From NCBI RefSeq assembly GCF_903645285.1, contig NZ_CAHJXN010000001.1:350001-414000 (forward strand): 64,000 bases of DNA, given 5' to 3'. Below the pieces are notes generated by a model. The model searched no databases, was not told the origin of the DNA, and was given only the letters and a program-made list of their open reading frames with translations. The translations under genes and the position numbers were made by a program. The DNA is from Streptococcus thalassemiae. GTDB taxonomy: Bacteria > Bacillota > Bacilli > Lactobacillales > Streptococcaceae. Shown here one piece after another: positions 46,437 to 56,048 of this stretch (the first letter of the stretch is position 1; each line of letters opens with the position of its first letter).

Positions 46437-46462
46437 CTATTTATATGCAATTTCTTTATATT

Positions 46463-46488
46463 AAAAAGACCGGATTGCTCCGATCTTT
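46463..46488 (-). terminator. Terminator-like hairpin, second GACCGG copy
   Basis: Core GACCGGATTGCTCCGATC flanked by A and T runs, between the VOC gene and the bacteriocin promoter. Confidence 0.7.
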
Positions 46489-46554
46489 CAATAGTTCCTA
46501 TTCTCAATTTCTGTTTTAAAAATAGCTAAGGTTATCTTCAAATGACTAAGCGCC

Positions 46555-46902
46555 TTATTTCATACGATAAAAATCAATCACTAGACCAGCAGGACCTTTT
46601 ACAAGCAAGGATTCTGTTCCCCAATCGGTTACAGTTGGACCGTTTAAAACCTGGACACCAAGCTCGTTCAACCGTTTGTAGTTCTGATCTACATCCTCAA
46701 CCTCGATATGAAGAATGATTCCTGACTGAAAATTTTCCAAAGGAACCAAATGATTTTGGGACAACATGAGACAGTGACTGCCAATCGTAAACTGAGCAAA
46801 ACCTTGGTCAACATAGTCTGCCTGTTTATCCAAAATACGCTCCAAGTCCGCACAGACTTGGGGAACATCTGAAACGATAATATCTAATTGATTTAAATCC
46901 AT
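46555..46902 (-). CDS. VOC (glyoxalase/bleomycin resistance) family protein
   Basis: A 115-residue protein with the paired beta-alpha-beta-beta-beta units of the VOC superfamily: LDIIVSDVPQVCADLERIL, GIILHIEVEDVDQNYKRL and TDWGTESLLVKGPAGLVIDFY. Metal ligands of true glyoxalase are not clearly present. Substrate unknown. It lies between spxB and the bacteriocin locus, bracketed by two copies of the GACCGG hairpin. Confidence 0.82.
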   Translation of the reverse strand: MDLNQLDIIVSDVPQVCADLERILDKQADYVDQGFAQFTIGSHCLMLSQNHLVPLENFQSGIILHIEVEDVDQNYKRLNELGVQVLNGPTVTDWGTESLLVKGPAGLVIDFYRMK

Positions 46903-46913
46903 TTACTATCCTC

Positions 46914-46941
46914 CATAAAAAGACCGGATTGCTCCGATCTT
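46914..46941 (-). terminator. Terminator-like hairpin, third GACCGG copy
   Basis: Core GACCGGATTGCTCCGATC with flanking A and T runs, directly upstream of the VOC gene and downstream of spxB. Confidence 0.7.
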
Positions 46942-46946
46942 TTCAA

Positions 46947-47011
46947 GTTTCTCTCTATGAAAATTAAAGAATAAAATCTACAAGTTTTATATTTGATTTT
47001 CGGCGAGAGAA
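46947..47011 (-). repeat. Large imperfect palindrome after spxB, possibly a decayed BOX core
   Basis: TTTCTCTC and GAGAGAAA are the outer arms; inside, ATGAAAATTAAAG faces TTTGATTTTCGGC. The ends resemble BOX termini (CTCAATGAAAATCAAAG and TTTGATTTTCGAAGAG) but boxA and boxC cores are missing. It may act as the spxB terminator. Confidence 0.4.
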
Positions 47012-47012
47012 A

Positions 47013-48788
47013 TTATTTAATTGCGCGTGATTGCAACCCTTCTTCTTCCAAGAAGAGACGGAATGGTACGAGTTCTTCTGCTTCGTATTTTTCCTTGAAG
47101 GCTTTGATTGCTTCTTCTGAGTGTTGTTTTGGATCCAACTCAAGTACTTCTACTGGAAGTGGACGGTGTGGAGTGATGCGAGCATCGATCACAACAGTTT
47201 TACCTTCTTTGTTCAATTTAACAGCTTCTGCAACAACTGCATCGATGTCTTCGATACGGTCAACTGTAAATCCTACAGCACCTTGTGCTTCAGCGATTTT
47301 CGCATAGTCAGCATTAGAGAAGTCACAACCAAACAAGTGTTTGTTTGTGTCTTCGTATTTGTCCTTGATGAAGGCATATTTACCATTTGAGAAGACAACG
47401 TTGATAACTGGAAGGTCGTATTGAACGTTTGTGATAACGTCTGGGTAGCACATGTTGAATGCACCGTCACCCATGATGTTCCATACTTGGCGATCTGGAT
47501 TGTCTTTCTTAGCAGCGATACCACCAGGCAGGGCAATACCCATTGTCGCAAAGAGTGGAGATGTACGCCACATGTTCTTAGGTGTCATGTGAAGGTGACG
47601 AGTAGATGTTTGAGTAGTGTCACCTACGTCGATTGAGTAGATAGCGTCTTGATCAGCATGTTTGTTGATTGCATTGTAAACTTGATACAATTGCAATTCA
47701 CCCTCAGTTTTACCTTCGAGTTTGTTCATGTAATCACGCCAGTTTTGGTTATTCTTAACGTTTGCACGCCACCATGGAGTAGATTCAACTGGATTCACTT
47801 TGTCAAGGATTGCTTTGGCTGCTTGACCTGCATCACCAAGGATTGAAGCGTCTAGGGCATGACGTTTACCAAGTTTGTAAGGGTCGATATCCACTTGGAT
47901 GAATTTTTCAGTGTTCTTGAATGCTTCGTAAACTTCAGCAAATGGGAAGTTTGAACCAAGGAAAAGAACTGTGTCTGCTTCAAAGACCACTTCGTTGGCT
48001 GGTTTCCAACCAACACGGTAAGCAGAACCTGTCAATCCTTCATAGTTCCATTCGAAAGCTTCAAAGTTTTTACCAGTTGTGATGATTGGTGCTTTGATTT
48101 TACGTGACAATTCAGTAATCACTTCACCAGCTTTAACACCACCGTAACCAGCATAGATAACTGGACGTTCAGCATTGTTCAAGATTTCAACAGCTTTGTC
48201 GATTTCAACTTCGTTCAAAGCAGGAGCGATGAATGAGCGTTCGTATGAACCTGATCCATAGTATGAGTTTTCGTCGATTTCTTGGAAACCAAAGTTTACT
48301 GGGATTTCAACAACAGCTGGACCTTTTTTAGAAACTGCAGCACGGCAAGCTTCGTCGATTACTTTTGGCAATTGCTCAGCGTAAGCTACACGTTTGTTGT
48401 ATACAGCGATGCCGTTGTACATTGGGTTTTGGTTCAATTCTTGGAAAGCATCCATGTTGAGTTCGTTAACTGGACGTGATCCAAGGATTGCTAGGAATGG
48501 AGTGTTATCCATAGCTGCATCGTAAACACCGTTAATCAAGTGAGTCGCACCTGGACCACCTGAACCAACTGCAACCCCGATTGAGCCACCGAATTTAGCT
48601 TGCATAACCGCTGCAAGAGCACCTGTTTCTTCGTGGCGAACTTGCAAGAAGCGGATATCTTTTTCTTCAGCCAAAGCGTCCATCAATGAGCTGAGTGTTC
48701 CTGATGGGATACCGTAGATTGTGTCTACGCCCCATGTTTTCAATACGTTAAGCATTGCTGCAGATGCAGTAATTTTCCCTTGAGTCAT
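47013..48788 (-). CDS. spxB: Pyruvate oxidase
   Basis: A 591-residue thiamine diphosphate/FAD enzyme that converts pyruvate, phosphate and oxygen to acetyl phosphate, CO2 and hydrogen peroxide. The N-terminal Glu that activates the cofactor is in [11 protein letters not shown]; the cofactor motif is [17 protein letters not shown]. It is the main source of pneumococcal hydrogen peroxide. A cre-like site lies in the leader. It is a monocistronic gene; high expression fits its low-AT codon choice. Confidence 0.97.
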   Translation of the reverse strand: MTQGKITASAAMLNVLKTWGVDTIYGIPSGTLSSLMDALAEEKDIRFLQVRHEETGALAAVMQAKFGGSIGVAVGSGGPGATHLINGVYDAAMDNTPFLAILGSRPVNELNMDAFQELNQNPMYNGIAVYNKRVAYAEQLPKVIDEACRAAVSKKGPAVVEIPVNFGFQEIDENSYYGSGSYERSFIAPALNEVEIDKAVEILNNAERPVIYAGYGGVKAGEVITELSRKIKAPIITTGKNFEAFEWNYEGLTGSAYRVGWKPANEVVFEADTVLFLGSNFPFAEVYEAFKNTEKFIQVDIDPYKLGKRHALDASILGDAGQAAKAILDKVNPVESTPWWRANVKNNQNWRDYMNKLEGKTEGELQLYQVYNAINKHADQDAIYSIDVGDTTQTSTRHLHMTPKNMWRTSPLFATMGIALPGGIAAKKDNPDRQVWNIMGDGAFNMCYPDVITNVQYDLPVINVVFSNGKYAFIKDKYEDTNKHLFGCDFSNADYAKIAEAQGAVGFTVDRIEDIDAVVAEAVKLNKEGKTVVIDARITPHRPLPVEVLELDPKQHSEEAIKAFKEKYEAEELVPFRLFLEEEGLQSRAIK

Positions 48789-48841
48789 AGTGATAACTCT
48801 CCTTCAATTTTTTTAGACTTGGAGAATACGATTACATAGAA

Positions 48842-48856
48842 TTGGAAACGTTCTCC
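48842..48856 (-). promoter_or_regulatory. Catabolite-responsive (cre) site in the spxB leader
   Basis: TTGGAAACGTTCTCC matches the cre consensus WTGNAANCGNWNNCW at all but the last position. It lies about 60 bases before spxB. A TATGATACA -10-like element is upstream on the minus strand, so the site is near the transcription start. CcpA control of spxB is known in streptococci. Confidence 0.65.
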
Positions 48857-48994
48857 AAACTTTTACTATTCCACTGTATCATATTTATGCTGACTTTTCT
48901 AAAAATCTGCTCAAAACTCTCTATTCTCTATTCTAATACAGTTTTGAAAATGCTGCCATTCCTGTTTTATAACAAAGAAATCTAGTCATTACTT

Positions 48995-51238
48995 TTAGTC
49001 TATTTTACTAAAGTTTAAGAGAAGGGAACTGGTCAGAACGGATACAGAACTAAAGGCCATGGCTAGACCAGCTAGTTCTGGATTGAGGACTAGTCCAACA
49101 CCAGAAAAGACTCCTGCTGCAATCGGAATTCCGGCGACATTGTAGATAAAGGCCCAGAAAAGATTGAGCAGAATTCGATTAAAGGTTTTCTTACTCATGT
49201 CAAAGGCACGAACCACTCCTAGGAGGTTATTAGTTGTCAACACCAAATCTGCTGACTCGATGGCAATATCTGTTCCAGCTCCCATGGCAATCCCCACATC
49301 TGCTACACTAAGGGCAGGAGCGTCATTGATACCGTCCCCAACAAAGGCTACTTTACCAGCTGATTGTAGTTTATGAATTTCATGAGCTTTTTCTTCTGGT
49401 AAAACACCTGCAATGACCTCTTCGATTCCGATCTGATCCGCAATAGCACGCGCCACACCTACATTGTCTCCTGTCAGCATGACTGTTTTAAGACCTCGTT
49501 TTTTCAACTGACTGATGGCAAGCTTAGCATTTTCCTTAGGAATATCTTGCAAAGCAAGCAAGCCTTTGATTTCATTGTCCACAGCCAAGAAAACAACTGT
49601 CTTAGCTTCTTTTTCTAGCTCTTCTAGTTTTGCCTGATAAGTGCTAGAAATATCCATGCCATCCAGCATTTTAGCATTTCCAAGCAAAACTTTTTTTCCA
49701 TTGATTTGCCCTGAAACACCTTTTCCGTGCAAGGCTTGGAAATTTTCCACAGTGTGAAGCTCAAGTCCAGTTTCAGTCGCTCGCTTGACAATGGCCTCAG
49801 CCAGTGGGTGTTGAGAAGCTTCTTCCAAGGAAGCTGCCAATCCGAGCACTTCTACTTCGTCGCCGATGATATCTGTGACCACAGGTTTCCCTTCCGTCAA
49901 AGTCCCGGTCTTATCAAAGACGATAGTTTGAACTTTCTGGATTTCCTGTAGAACCATTCCATTTTTGAGGAGAACTCCCATCTTGGCACTGCGTCCTGTC
50001 CCCACCATAAGAGCTGTCGGTGTTGCAAGTCCCAATGCACAAGGGCAGGCAATAATCAGAACTGCTACTCCATAGAGAAGCGAAGACACAAAGCTCGCTC
50101 CAAGCACGACTACACTATCCCTGAGCAAGACGAACCAAACCCAAAAGGTCACAATCCCTAAAATGACAACTGCTGGGACAAAAATCCCTGAAATTTTATC
50201 CGTCAAGTCCTGAATCGGCGCACGACTTGTCTGAGCTTTCTTCACAAAATCCACAATCTGAGCCAAAACAGTCTCTGAACCAACTTTTTCTGCTCTAAAA
50301 ACAAGTGTTCCGCTATTATTGATAGTTGAGCCAATCACAGTATCTCCAACTGTCTTGTCCACAGGCAGACTCTCACCTGTCACCATAGACTCATCAATAC
50401 TAGAGATACCTTCTACTACGACACCATCAACCGCAATCTTTTCACCGGGACGCACTCGAATCAGGTCACCTACCTTGACTTGCTCCAAAGGAACTTGAAC
50501 ATAGTTATCCTCACGCAAGACTTCTGCAGTTTTAGCCTGCAAGTCAAGTAATTTCTCCACAGCTTGGGAAGTATTTTTCCGCATTTTCTCCTCAAAAACG
50601 GCTCCCATAAGAACGAAGAAGAAGATAAATGCAGCACTTTCAAAGTAAACGGGGAGACCAGCGAAGAGGGCAACTAAGCTATAGAAATAGGCCACTAGGG
50701 TTCCCAGAGCAACCAAGGTATCCATGTTGGCATTGTGCTTTTTAAAACTAGCCCAAGCACTTTGGATATAAGGACCACCTGCTACTAGCATAATCGGTGT
50801 TGTAGCTAAAAAGGTGCCCCAACGCATGACTTGGTGACTAATTCCTCCTGTCGACATCCCAATCATGAGAATCACAAGAGGCACAGTAAAGATACTAGTA
50901 ATCCAAAAACGCTGTAAAAGTGATAGAGATTTTCGAGTCTTCTCAACTACGGTATAACTCCCCTTTTGCATCTTCATGCCACAAGAAAATTCATGTTGGC
51001 CTAATTCTTGAGGTGTAAAACGAATGACTTTCTCCTCATCTAAGCCGATTGGTTCTAAGATGCCTTCTTCTTCAAACAGAATTTCCTTATAACAGTTTGA
51101 AGGTGTCACACGGTGAAAGGTGATCTCAGCAGGAACTCCTTTTTGCAGTTGAATGTGGGCTGGATGATAGCCTTTGTCTGCCGTGATACGGATTTTTTGA
51201 ACACCATTTTCAAGACTTGCTTTTACAATTTCAGTCAT
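48995..51238 (-). CDS. copA: Copper-exporting P-type ATPase CopA
   Basis: A 747-residue P1B-type ATPase that pumps Cu(I) out. Motifs: transmembrane ACPCALG, phosphorylation [13 protein letters not shown] (VTGESLPVD), and [10 protein letters not shown]. Instead of the usual CxxC heavy-metal domain, residues 1-95 form a cupredoxin-like domain with C49 and CGMKM (86-90), like CupA. It is the last gene of copY-cupA-copA, nine bases after cupA. Confidence 0.96.
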   Translation of the reverse strand: MTEIVKASLENGVQKIRITADKGYHPAHIQLQKGVPAEITFHRVTPSNCYKEILFEEEGILEPIGLDEEKVIRFTPQELGQHEFSCGMKMQKGSYTVVEKTRKSLSLLQRFWITSIFTVPLVILMIGMSTGGISHQVMRWGTFLATTPIMLVAGGPYIQSAWASFKKHNANMDTLVALGTLVAYFYSLVALFAGLPVYFESAAFIFFFVLMGAVFEEKMRKNTSQAVEKLLDLQAKTAEVLREDNYVQVPLEQVKVGDLIRVRPGEKIAVDGVVVEGISSIDESMVTGESLPVDKTVGDTVIGSTINNSGTLVFRAEKVGSETVLAQIVDFVKKAQTSRAPIQDLTDKISGIFVPAVVILGIVTFWVWFVLLRDSVVVLGASFVSSLLYGVAVLIIACPCALGLATPTALMVGTGRSAKMGVLLKNGMVLQEIQKVQTIVFDKTGTLTEGKPVVTDIIGDEVEVLGLAASLEEASQHPLAEAIVKRATETGLELHTVENFQALHGKGVSGQINGKKVLLGNAKMLDGMDISSTYQAKLEELEKEAKTVVFLAVDNEIKGLLALQDIPKENAKLAISQLKKRGLKTVMLTGDNVGVARAIADQIGIEEVIAGVLPEEKAHEIHKLQSAGKVAFVGDGINDAPALSVADVGIAMGAGTDIAIESADLVLTTNNLLGVVRAFDMSKKTFNRILLNLFWAFIYNVAGIPIAAGVFSGVGLVLNPELAGLAMAFSSVSVLTSSLLLNFSKID

Positions 51239-51247
51239 ATCATTCTC

Positions 51248-51619
51248 CTATTCTACAATCATCTTACCGTGCATCATATTCATGCCACAAGAGAAACCAT
51301 ACTCTCCAACCTGCTCAGGCGTGATTTCCACTACATACTCTTCACCCATAGGTAGGTCTGCATGTACACCAAAATCTGGAAAGACAATTTGGTCCAAACA
51401 TGGTGAAGGATCCTTACGGTCAAAGACAATGCGAGCTGGCACTGATTTCTTGAGGATAATCAACTCAGGCGTATAGCCTCCCATGACCTCCACTCGAATC
51501 TCTTGGTAGCCCTTTTTTTGCTGGGCCTTTTGTCCAGATTTTTCAGGCTTTTTGAAAAACCAAAACAAGATAAACGCGATAAGGGCAATACAAACAATGG
51601 TTACAATACTATTTAACAT
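51248..51619 (-). CDS. cupA: Membrane-anchored cell-surface copper chaperone CupA
   Basis: A 123-residue protein: one N-terminal membrane helix (about 4-22), a basic linker, then a cupredoxin domain with copper ligands C74, C111, M113, M115 and M116 (CGMNMMHGKM). In pneumococcus it binds two Cu(I) and is needed for copper tolerance with CopA. Its fold and CGM motif are shared with the CopA N terminus. It lies between copY and copA in one operon. Confidence 0.95.
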   Translation of the reverse strand: MLNSIVTIVCIALIAFILFWFFKKPEKSGQKAQQKKGYQEIRVEVMGGYTPELIILKKSVPARIVFDRKDPSPCLDQIVFPDFGVHADLPMGEEYVVEITPEQVGEYGFSCGMNMMHGKMIVE

Positions 51620-51629
51620 GACGTCTCCT

Positions 51630-52025
51630 TTACATACAATTACATTTTACTTCTGTCACAGCGTTTGATTTCTTCTCAGAAATCACAGCTTCCAAGTCTT
51701 CCAAGTCGGCCTGAGTAAAATCACATTCAGCAATCAAATCAGCCAACAAGTTCTTAATCCTACGAGAACAAACCTTGTCCTTGATATCTTGGACAAGTAA
51801 ATCCCGACTTTGGTCCAAAGTTAAAAGAGCTGAATAAACAAAGGACTTGCCTTCTTTTTTCCTTGTCAGACACTCTTTCTCAACCAAACGAGCCAAGAGA
51901 GTTTGAATGGTTGACTTGGACCAGTCGAACCGCTCCGCCAGAACCCTGATCAAATCCGTACTAGTCTGCTCTCCTTGCATCCAAATAATCTTCATCACTT
52001 GCCATTCCGCATCTGAAATCTGCAT
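51630..52025 (-). CDS. copY: Copper-responsive repressor CopY
   Basis: A 131-residue BlaI/MecI-type winged-helix repressor (ISDAEWQVMKIIWMQGEQTS, WSKSTIQTLLARLVEKECL). It blocks the cop promoter and is released when copper replaces zinc. The C terminus ends KCNCM: I see one Cys-x-Cys, not the double CxC seen in enterococcal CopY. Start at 52025 is preferred, seven bases after GGAGG; the ATG three bases upstream is too close. Two cop boxes lie upstream. Confidence 0.93.
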   Translation of the reverse strand: MQISDAEWQVMKIIWMQGEQTSTDLIRVLAERFDWSKSTIQTLLARLVEKECLTRKKEGKSFVYSALLTLDQSRDLLVQDIKDKVCSRRIKNLLADLIAECDFTQADLEDLEAVISEKKSNAVTEVKCNCM

Positions 52026-52043
52026 CATCACACCTCCAAAATC

Positions 52044-52097
52044 TACATTTGTCAATTACATCCCTTAGTATACTCCTAAAATCTACATTTGTCAATT
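52044..52097 (-). promoter_or_regulatory. cop promoter with two CopY operators
   Basis: GACAAATGTA, which fits the CopY box KACANNTGTA, occurs twice (52044-52053 and 52084-52093). The start points are 40 bp apart, close to four helical turns. On the minus strand the distal copy sits in a TTGACA -35 box, followed after 17 bases by TATACT (-10). The proximal copy lies downstream. Occupation of both would close the promoter. Confidence 0.85.
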
Positions 52098-52186
52098 ATA
52101 AAATCAATCTTTTCTTTGAAAAATTGAATTTTAACCATATAATACAGGATTTTCAGTCAAATCTTACTATATAAACTATAAAAATA

Positions 52187-52195
52187 TGCTATACT
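52187..52195 (+). promoter_or_regulatory. thiD promoter, extended -10
   Basis: TGCTATACT, an extended -10, lies about 15 bases before the TPP riboswitch. No good -35 at 17 bases. The cop promoter is divergent. Confidence 0.6.
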
Positions 52196-52210
52196 AAAGA
52201 AAAAAAGAAA

Positions 52211-52300
52211 ACAACCACTAGGGGTGCGTAAAGCTGAGATTAACGACTGTTAGATCCCTCTGACTCAATCTAGGTAATGCTAGCTGATGGAAGTGGAAAT
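52211..52300 (+). promoter_or_regulatory. TPP riboswitch of thiD
   Basis: GGGGTGC, GCTGAGAT, GATCCCT and CTAGGTAATGCTAGC...TGGAAGTGG are the conserved order of the thi-box. It lies about 90 bases before the thiD start; the downstream region shows no clear terminator, so translation control may be used. Confidence 0.88.
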
Positions 52301-52391
52301 GATAATGGGGACTAGCAGTCTTCTATTACCTTTCTAAAACAGACCAGCTTGTTCTTGAGAATACAAACTTCAGTTGGTTGGGAGGTTTTAG

Positions 52392-53183
52392 ATGACTTAT
52401 TTACCCGTTGCTTTGACCATTGCAGGGACTGACCCTAGTGGCGGTGCTGGCATTATGGCTGATTTAAAGTCATTCCAAGCGAGAGATGTCTATGGAATGG
52501 CCGTTGTGACTAGCCTTGTTGCTCAAAATACCAGAGGTGTTCAGCTAATCGAGCACGTTTCTCCTCAAATGTTGGAAGCCCAATTGGACAGTGTCTTTTC
52601 TGATATTCCACCTCAGGCTGTAAAAACTGGGATGTTGGCAACTACTGACATCATGGAAATCATCCAGCCCTATCTTAAAAAACTGGATTGTCCCTATGTT
52701 CTTGATCCTGTTATGGTTGCTACAAGTGGAGATGCCTTGATCGACTCAGGTGCTAGAGACTATCTCAAAACAAACTTACTACCTCTAGCAACGATTATTA
52801 CGCCAAATCTTCCTGAGGCAGAAGAAATTGTTGGTTTTTCAATCCATGATCCAGAAGACATGCAGCGTGCCGGTCGCCTGATTTTAAAAGAATTTGGTCC
52901 TCAGTCTGTGGTTATCAAAGGTGGGCATCTCGAAGGCGGTGCCAAGGATTTCCTCTTTACCAAGGATGACCAATTTGTCTGGGAAAGCCCAAGAATTCAA
53001 ACCTGTCACACCCATGGTACTGGATGTACCTTTGCTGCAGTGATTACGGCTGAACTAGCTAAGGGGAAAACCCTCTATCAAGCAGTCGATAAGGCCAAGG
53101 CCTTTATCACGAAAGCCATCCAAGATGCTCCTCAACTTGGTCATGGTTCTGGCCCAGTCAACCATACAAGCTTTAAAGATTAA
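52392..53183 (+). CDS. thiD: Hydroxymethylpyrimidine/phosphomethylpyrimidine kinase
   Basis: A 263-residue ribokinase-fold kinase that phosphorylates the pyrimidine half of thiamine, with TIAGTDPSGGAGIMADLKSF (substrate), VLDPVMVATSG and HTHGTGCTFAAVITAELA (anion hole and catalytic Asp region). A TPP riboswitch precedes it. It is the only thiamine gene here on the plus strand, and completes salvage with ThiM and ThiE encoded nearby. Confidence 0.95.
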   Translation: MTYLPVALTIAGTDPSGGAGIMADLKSFQARDVYGMAVVTSLVAQNTRGVQLIEHVSPQMLEAQLDSVFSDIPPQAVKTGMLATTDIMEIIQPYLKKLDCPYVLDPVMVATSGDALIDSGARDYLKTNLLPLATIITPNLPEAEEIVGFSIHDPEDMQRAGRLILKEFGPQSVVIKGGHLEGGAKDFLFTKDDQFVWESPRIQTCHTHGTGCTFAAVITAELAKGKTLYQAVDKAKAFITKAIQDAPQLGHGSGPVNHTSFKD

Positions 53184-53226
53184 AAAAACTCTCTAGTTCC
53201 CACTTTAAGGGAATTAGAGAGTTTTT
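53184..53226 (+). terminator. Terminator of thiD
   Basis: AAACTCTCTA and TAGAGAGTTT pair, with inner TTCCC/GGGAA, and a T5 tail. Confidence 0.85.
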
Positions 53227-53227
53227 A

Positions 53228-53384
53228 TACTCTTCGAAAATCTCTTCAAACTACGTCAGCTTCCATCTGCAACCTCAAAACACTGTTTTGAGCTGACTTC
53301 GTCAGTCTTATCTAAAACCTCAAGCCAGGGCTTTGAGCAACCTGCGACTAGCTTCCTAGTTTGCTCTTTGATTTTCATCGAGTA
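53228..53384 (+). repeat. BOX element with a partial and a full boxB
   Basis: About 157 bp. boxA is cut short after CGTCAGCTTC, then come a partial boxB (AACCTCAAAACACTGTTTTGAG), a full boxB beginning CTGACTTCGTCAGT, and boxC ending in ATCGAGTA. The boxA-boxB fusion suggests an internal deletion. It separates thiD from the convergent thiE. Confidence 0.88.
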
Positions 53385-53388
53385 TTAG

Positions 53389-54021
53389 TTAGGAAATAAT
53401 GTCATGCAACTTTGTTAAAAAGGCTTGGGTTTTTGCCTCAATATCTTCTGCCTGCATCAGATCGCGTACGACTGCTACTCCAGCTATACCCGTGCCCATA
53501 AGTTGGGCAATATTCTCTGAAGTCAAGCCTCCAATAGCAACTACTGGAATGGCAACCGTTTGGCAAATTGTTTTCAAGGTTGAAATCAGGGTGATAGGCG
53601 CATTTTCCTTGGTGGTGGTTGGGAAAATGGCTCCTGTCCCCAAGTAATCTGCACCTGATGTTTCTGCTTCCAGAGCTCTTTTTATTGTTTTAGCGGTGAC
53701 ACCGAGGATTTTTTCAGGTCCCAAGACTTGTCGGGCAACCGAAACGGGTAATTCATCATCTCCGATATGCAGACCTGCTGCATCAACCGCAAGACAAACA
53801 TCCAACCGATCATCGATGATCAAGGGTACCTGATAAGCATCTGTTATTTCCTTGACTTGTTTTGCCAGTTGATAGTATTGATTGGTTGTGAGATTTTTTT
53901 CTCGCAATTGGACTATGGTAACCCCTGAACGGCAAGCCCTCTCAATCTTTGCAAGAAAGCTTTCCACGGAATCTTGGTAGCGATTGGTTACCAGATATAG
54001 TCTAAGTGCTTCTCTATTCAT
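53389..54021 (-). CDS. thiE: Thiamine-phosphate synthase, copy 1
   Basis: A 210-residue TIM-barrel enzyme that joins the pyrimidine diphosphate and thiazole phosphate. Family motifs: [61 protein letters not shown], and [12 protein letters not shown]. Start at 54021 after AGGAGAGG; it overlaps thiM by eight bases. A second, AT-richer copy is at 59009. Confidence 0.94.
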   Translation of the reverse strand: MNREALRLYLVTNRYQDSVESFLAKIERACRSGVTIVQLREKNLTTNQYYQLAKQVKEITDAYQVPLIIDDRLDVCLAVDAAGLHIGDDELPVSVARQVLGPEKILGVTAKTIKRALEAETSGADYLGTGAIFPTTTKENAPITLISTLKTICQTVAIPVVAIGGLTSENIAQLMGTGIAGVAVVRDLMQAEDIEAKTQAFLTKLHDIIS

Positions 54022-54817
54022 AAACCTCTCCTTTGATAGCATCTAGCCAGTTTTCATCTCTTTTGAGGAGTGAAAGTTGATTGAGTACTTGGTAACGAAA
54101 TTCTTCCAATCCCATTCCTTGGACAACGATTCTCTCAGCGGAGATATTGAGATAAGAGACTGCTAAGCAAGAAGCTTCAAATGCAGTCTTTCCTTGGCTG
54201 AGAAAAACGGCTGTTAAGGCTCCAACCAAATCTCCTGTCCCTGTTATCCAGTCTAATTCTGCACAGCCATTTCCCAGTACAGCGACCTGATTCTTCGAAA
54301 CGATGAGGTCCTTGGGGCCAGTAACTAAGAATGACATACCAGGATAAAGCTGACACCAGTCTTTCAAGACTTGAAGTAAATCCTCAGTTTCTTGATCTTT
54401 AGCACTCGCATCGACCCCAACGCCGTGGTATTTTAAGCCAACAAGACTTCGGATTTCCGACATGTTTCCTTTAAGGACCGTAGGACTGTAGTCTAAAAGG
54501 TCTTCAACTAAGCTCTTACGAATGGATGAAGCCGTTACGCCAACCGCATCTACTACCATTGGAAGAGAAACTTGAGCTGCATAAGAAGCTGCCATACGGA
54601 TTGCTTTTTCCTTCTCAGCTGACAAATGCCCCAAATTGATGAAGAGAGCCTGACTTTGCTTAGTAAAATCAAGAACCTCACGGGGATCATCTGCCATGAC
54701 AGGTTTGCATCCCAGAGCCAAAATCCCATTTGCCAGCATCTCACAAGAAATCTCATTGGTAATACAGTGAATGAGGGAACTAGAGCCTATCGGAAAAGGA
54801 TTTGTCAATGCCTGCAT
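54014..54817 (-). CDS. thiM: Hydroxyethylthiazole kinase, copy 1
   Basis: A 267-residue kinase that phosphorylates the thiazole half of thiamine. Segments: [31 protein letters not shown] (substrate and trimer contact) and [16 protein letters not shown] (ATP site; the usual Cys after GTG is Asp here). It is overlapped by thiE and starts where thiW ends. Confidence 0.93.
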   Translation of the reverse strand: MQALTNPFPIGSSSLIHCITNEISCEMLANGILALGCKPVMADDPREVLDFTKQSQALFINLGHLSAEKEKAIRMAASYAAQVSLPMVVDAVGVTASSIRKSLVEDLLDYSPTVLKGNMSEIRSLVGLKYHGVGVDASAKDQETEDLLQVLKDWCQLYPGMSFLVTGPKDLIVSKNQVAVLGNGCAELDWITGTGDLVGALTAVFLSQGKTAFEASCLAVSYLNISAERIVVQGMGLEEFRYQVLNQLSLLKRDENWLDAIKGEVYE

Positions 54818-55341
54818 CAGTCTATCCTTTCAGCAAAGAAATATCCCTGCACTTTTTTAAAGAATTCCTGCTTGATTAAAAATCGAAAGGCAATAAAGGA
54901 AATCGCTGTACCGATTAAGGTTGCTCCGAAAAATCGAGGAGTGTAGATAAACCAGCTAAGCTTAGCAGCTGATCCTGTAAAGAGTACCATAACAGGATAG
55001 GAAACAATAGAACCAATGATACCTGTTCCCAAAATCTCTCCTAGAGCAGAATAGTGAAATTTTCGACCATACTTATAAAAGAGACCTGCTAGAAGGGCTC
55101 CAAAAGTCGCTCCTGTGAGAGCTAAAGGCGGAATCCCTTGAGTCGTCATACGGATAAAAGCTGTCACTGTAGCCATAGCCAAGGCATAAACAGGTCCCAT
55201 CATGATTCCTGCTAGAATATTGACTACACTGGACATCGGTGCCATTCCCTCAATCCGAAAGATAGGCGTAAGGACTACATCAAGGGCAATCATCATAGAT
55301 AAAATGGTTAATTTGTGAACTTGTAGTTGGTGCTTTCTCAT
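54817..55341 (-). CDS. thiW: ThiW-family ECF substrate-binding protein
   Basis: A 174-residue membrane protein of the ThiW family with about five or six helices, segments [40 protein letters not shown] and [21 protein letters not shown]. ThiW is a predicted thiazole (hydroxyethylthiazole) transporter S component, which fits its position directly before thiM. It shares one base with thiM and lies four bases after tenA. Confidence 0.88.
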   Translation of the reverse strand: MRKHQLQVHKLTILSMMIALDVVLTPIFRIEGMAPMSSVVNILAGIMMGPVYALAMATVTAFIRMTTQGIPPLALTGATFGALLAGLFYKYGRKFHYSALGEILGTGIIGSIVSYPVMVLFTGSAAKLSWFIYTPRFFGATLIGTAISFIAFRFLIKQEFFKKVQGYFFAERID

Positions 55342-55345
55342 ATTT

Positions 55346-56038
55346 CTATTCTTCTCCTGTTTCTAAAGACTGTAAATCACTCTTCCATGTCTGGTGTTGG
55401 TAGGCCATTTGCCAAAACTTAGCTTCCATATGAACACTGATGTGGAAGGCATCTAGCATTTTTTTCTTGTCTGTCTCGTCACTTTCTCGATAGAGTTGAT
55501 TGACTAGCGCTTCTTCCTCTCGAATCTGTTGCTCCAACTCATCCGTAATATAAGTTTCAATCCATTGTTGGTAGAGAGGATTTGGTGATGGTTTAAGATT
55601 AAGTGATTTTCCTATATCATGGTATAACCAAGGACAAGGTAGCAAACTTGCAAAGGCAATGGCTAGATTTGCTTCTTCAAATTGACGATAAATGTGAGAA
55701 ATGTAATGATAGCAGGTGGGAGCGATTGGATGTTGCTCCATTTCCTGATCGCTGATTTCCAATTCCTTGAAAAATTGTTGGCGGATAAACAACTCACCCT
55801 CCAGTAGACTCTGAGCATTTTGTTTCAAGAGTCTTTTCATCTCTTGGTTTGAAGTCTTATCAGCCAAAAGGTGATAGATTTCTGAGAAGGCCTTCAGATA
55901 GTAGGCATCCTGAATCAGGTAATAGCGGAAAATGGCAGGTTCTAAATTCCCCTCTTGTAATTGTAAAATAAAGGGATGATGAAAGGAAGCCTGCCAAGCT
56001 TCCTTGGATAATTCCATCGCAATATCTGTAAATTCCAT
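55346..56038 (-). CDS. tenA: TenA family thiaminase/aminopyrimidine aminohydrolase, Cys type
   Basis: A 230-residue TenA protein that salvages the pyrimidine of degraded thiamine. The active-site C135 is in SLLPCPWLYHDIG, placing it with the TenA_C group. Start chosen as MEFTDIAMEL at 56038 after GGAGTTATT; a frame running 129 bases further back lies inside the ecfT-like gene and is rejected. A second TenA at 60552 lacks the Cys. Confidence 0.93.
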   Translation of the reverse strand: MEFTDIAMELSKEAWQASFHHPFILQLQEGNLEPAIFRYYLIQDAYYLKAFSEIYHLLADKTSNQEMKRLLKQNAQSLLEGELFIRQQFFKELEISDQEMEQHPIAPTCYHYISHIYRQFEEANLAIAFASLLPCPWLYHDIGKSLNLKPSPNPLYQQWIETYITDELEQQIREEEALVNQLYRESDETDKKKMLDAFHISVHMEAKFWQMAYQHQTWKSDLQSLETGEE

Positions 56039-56048
56039 AATAACTCCT

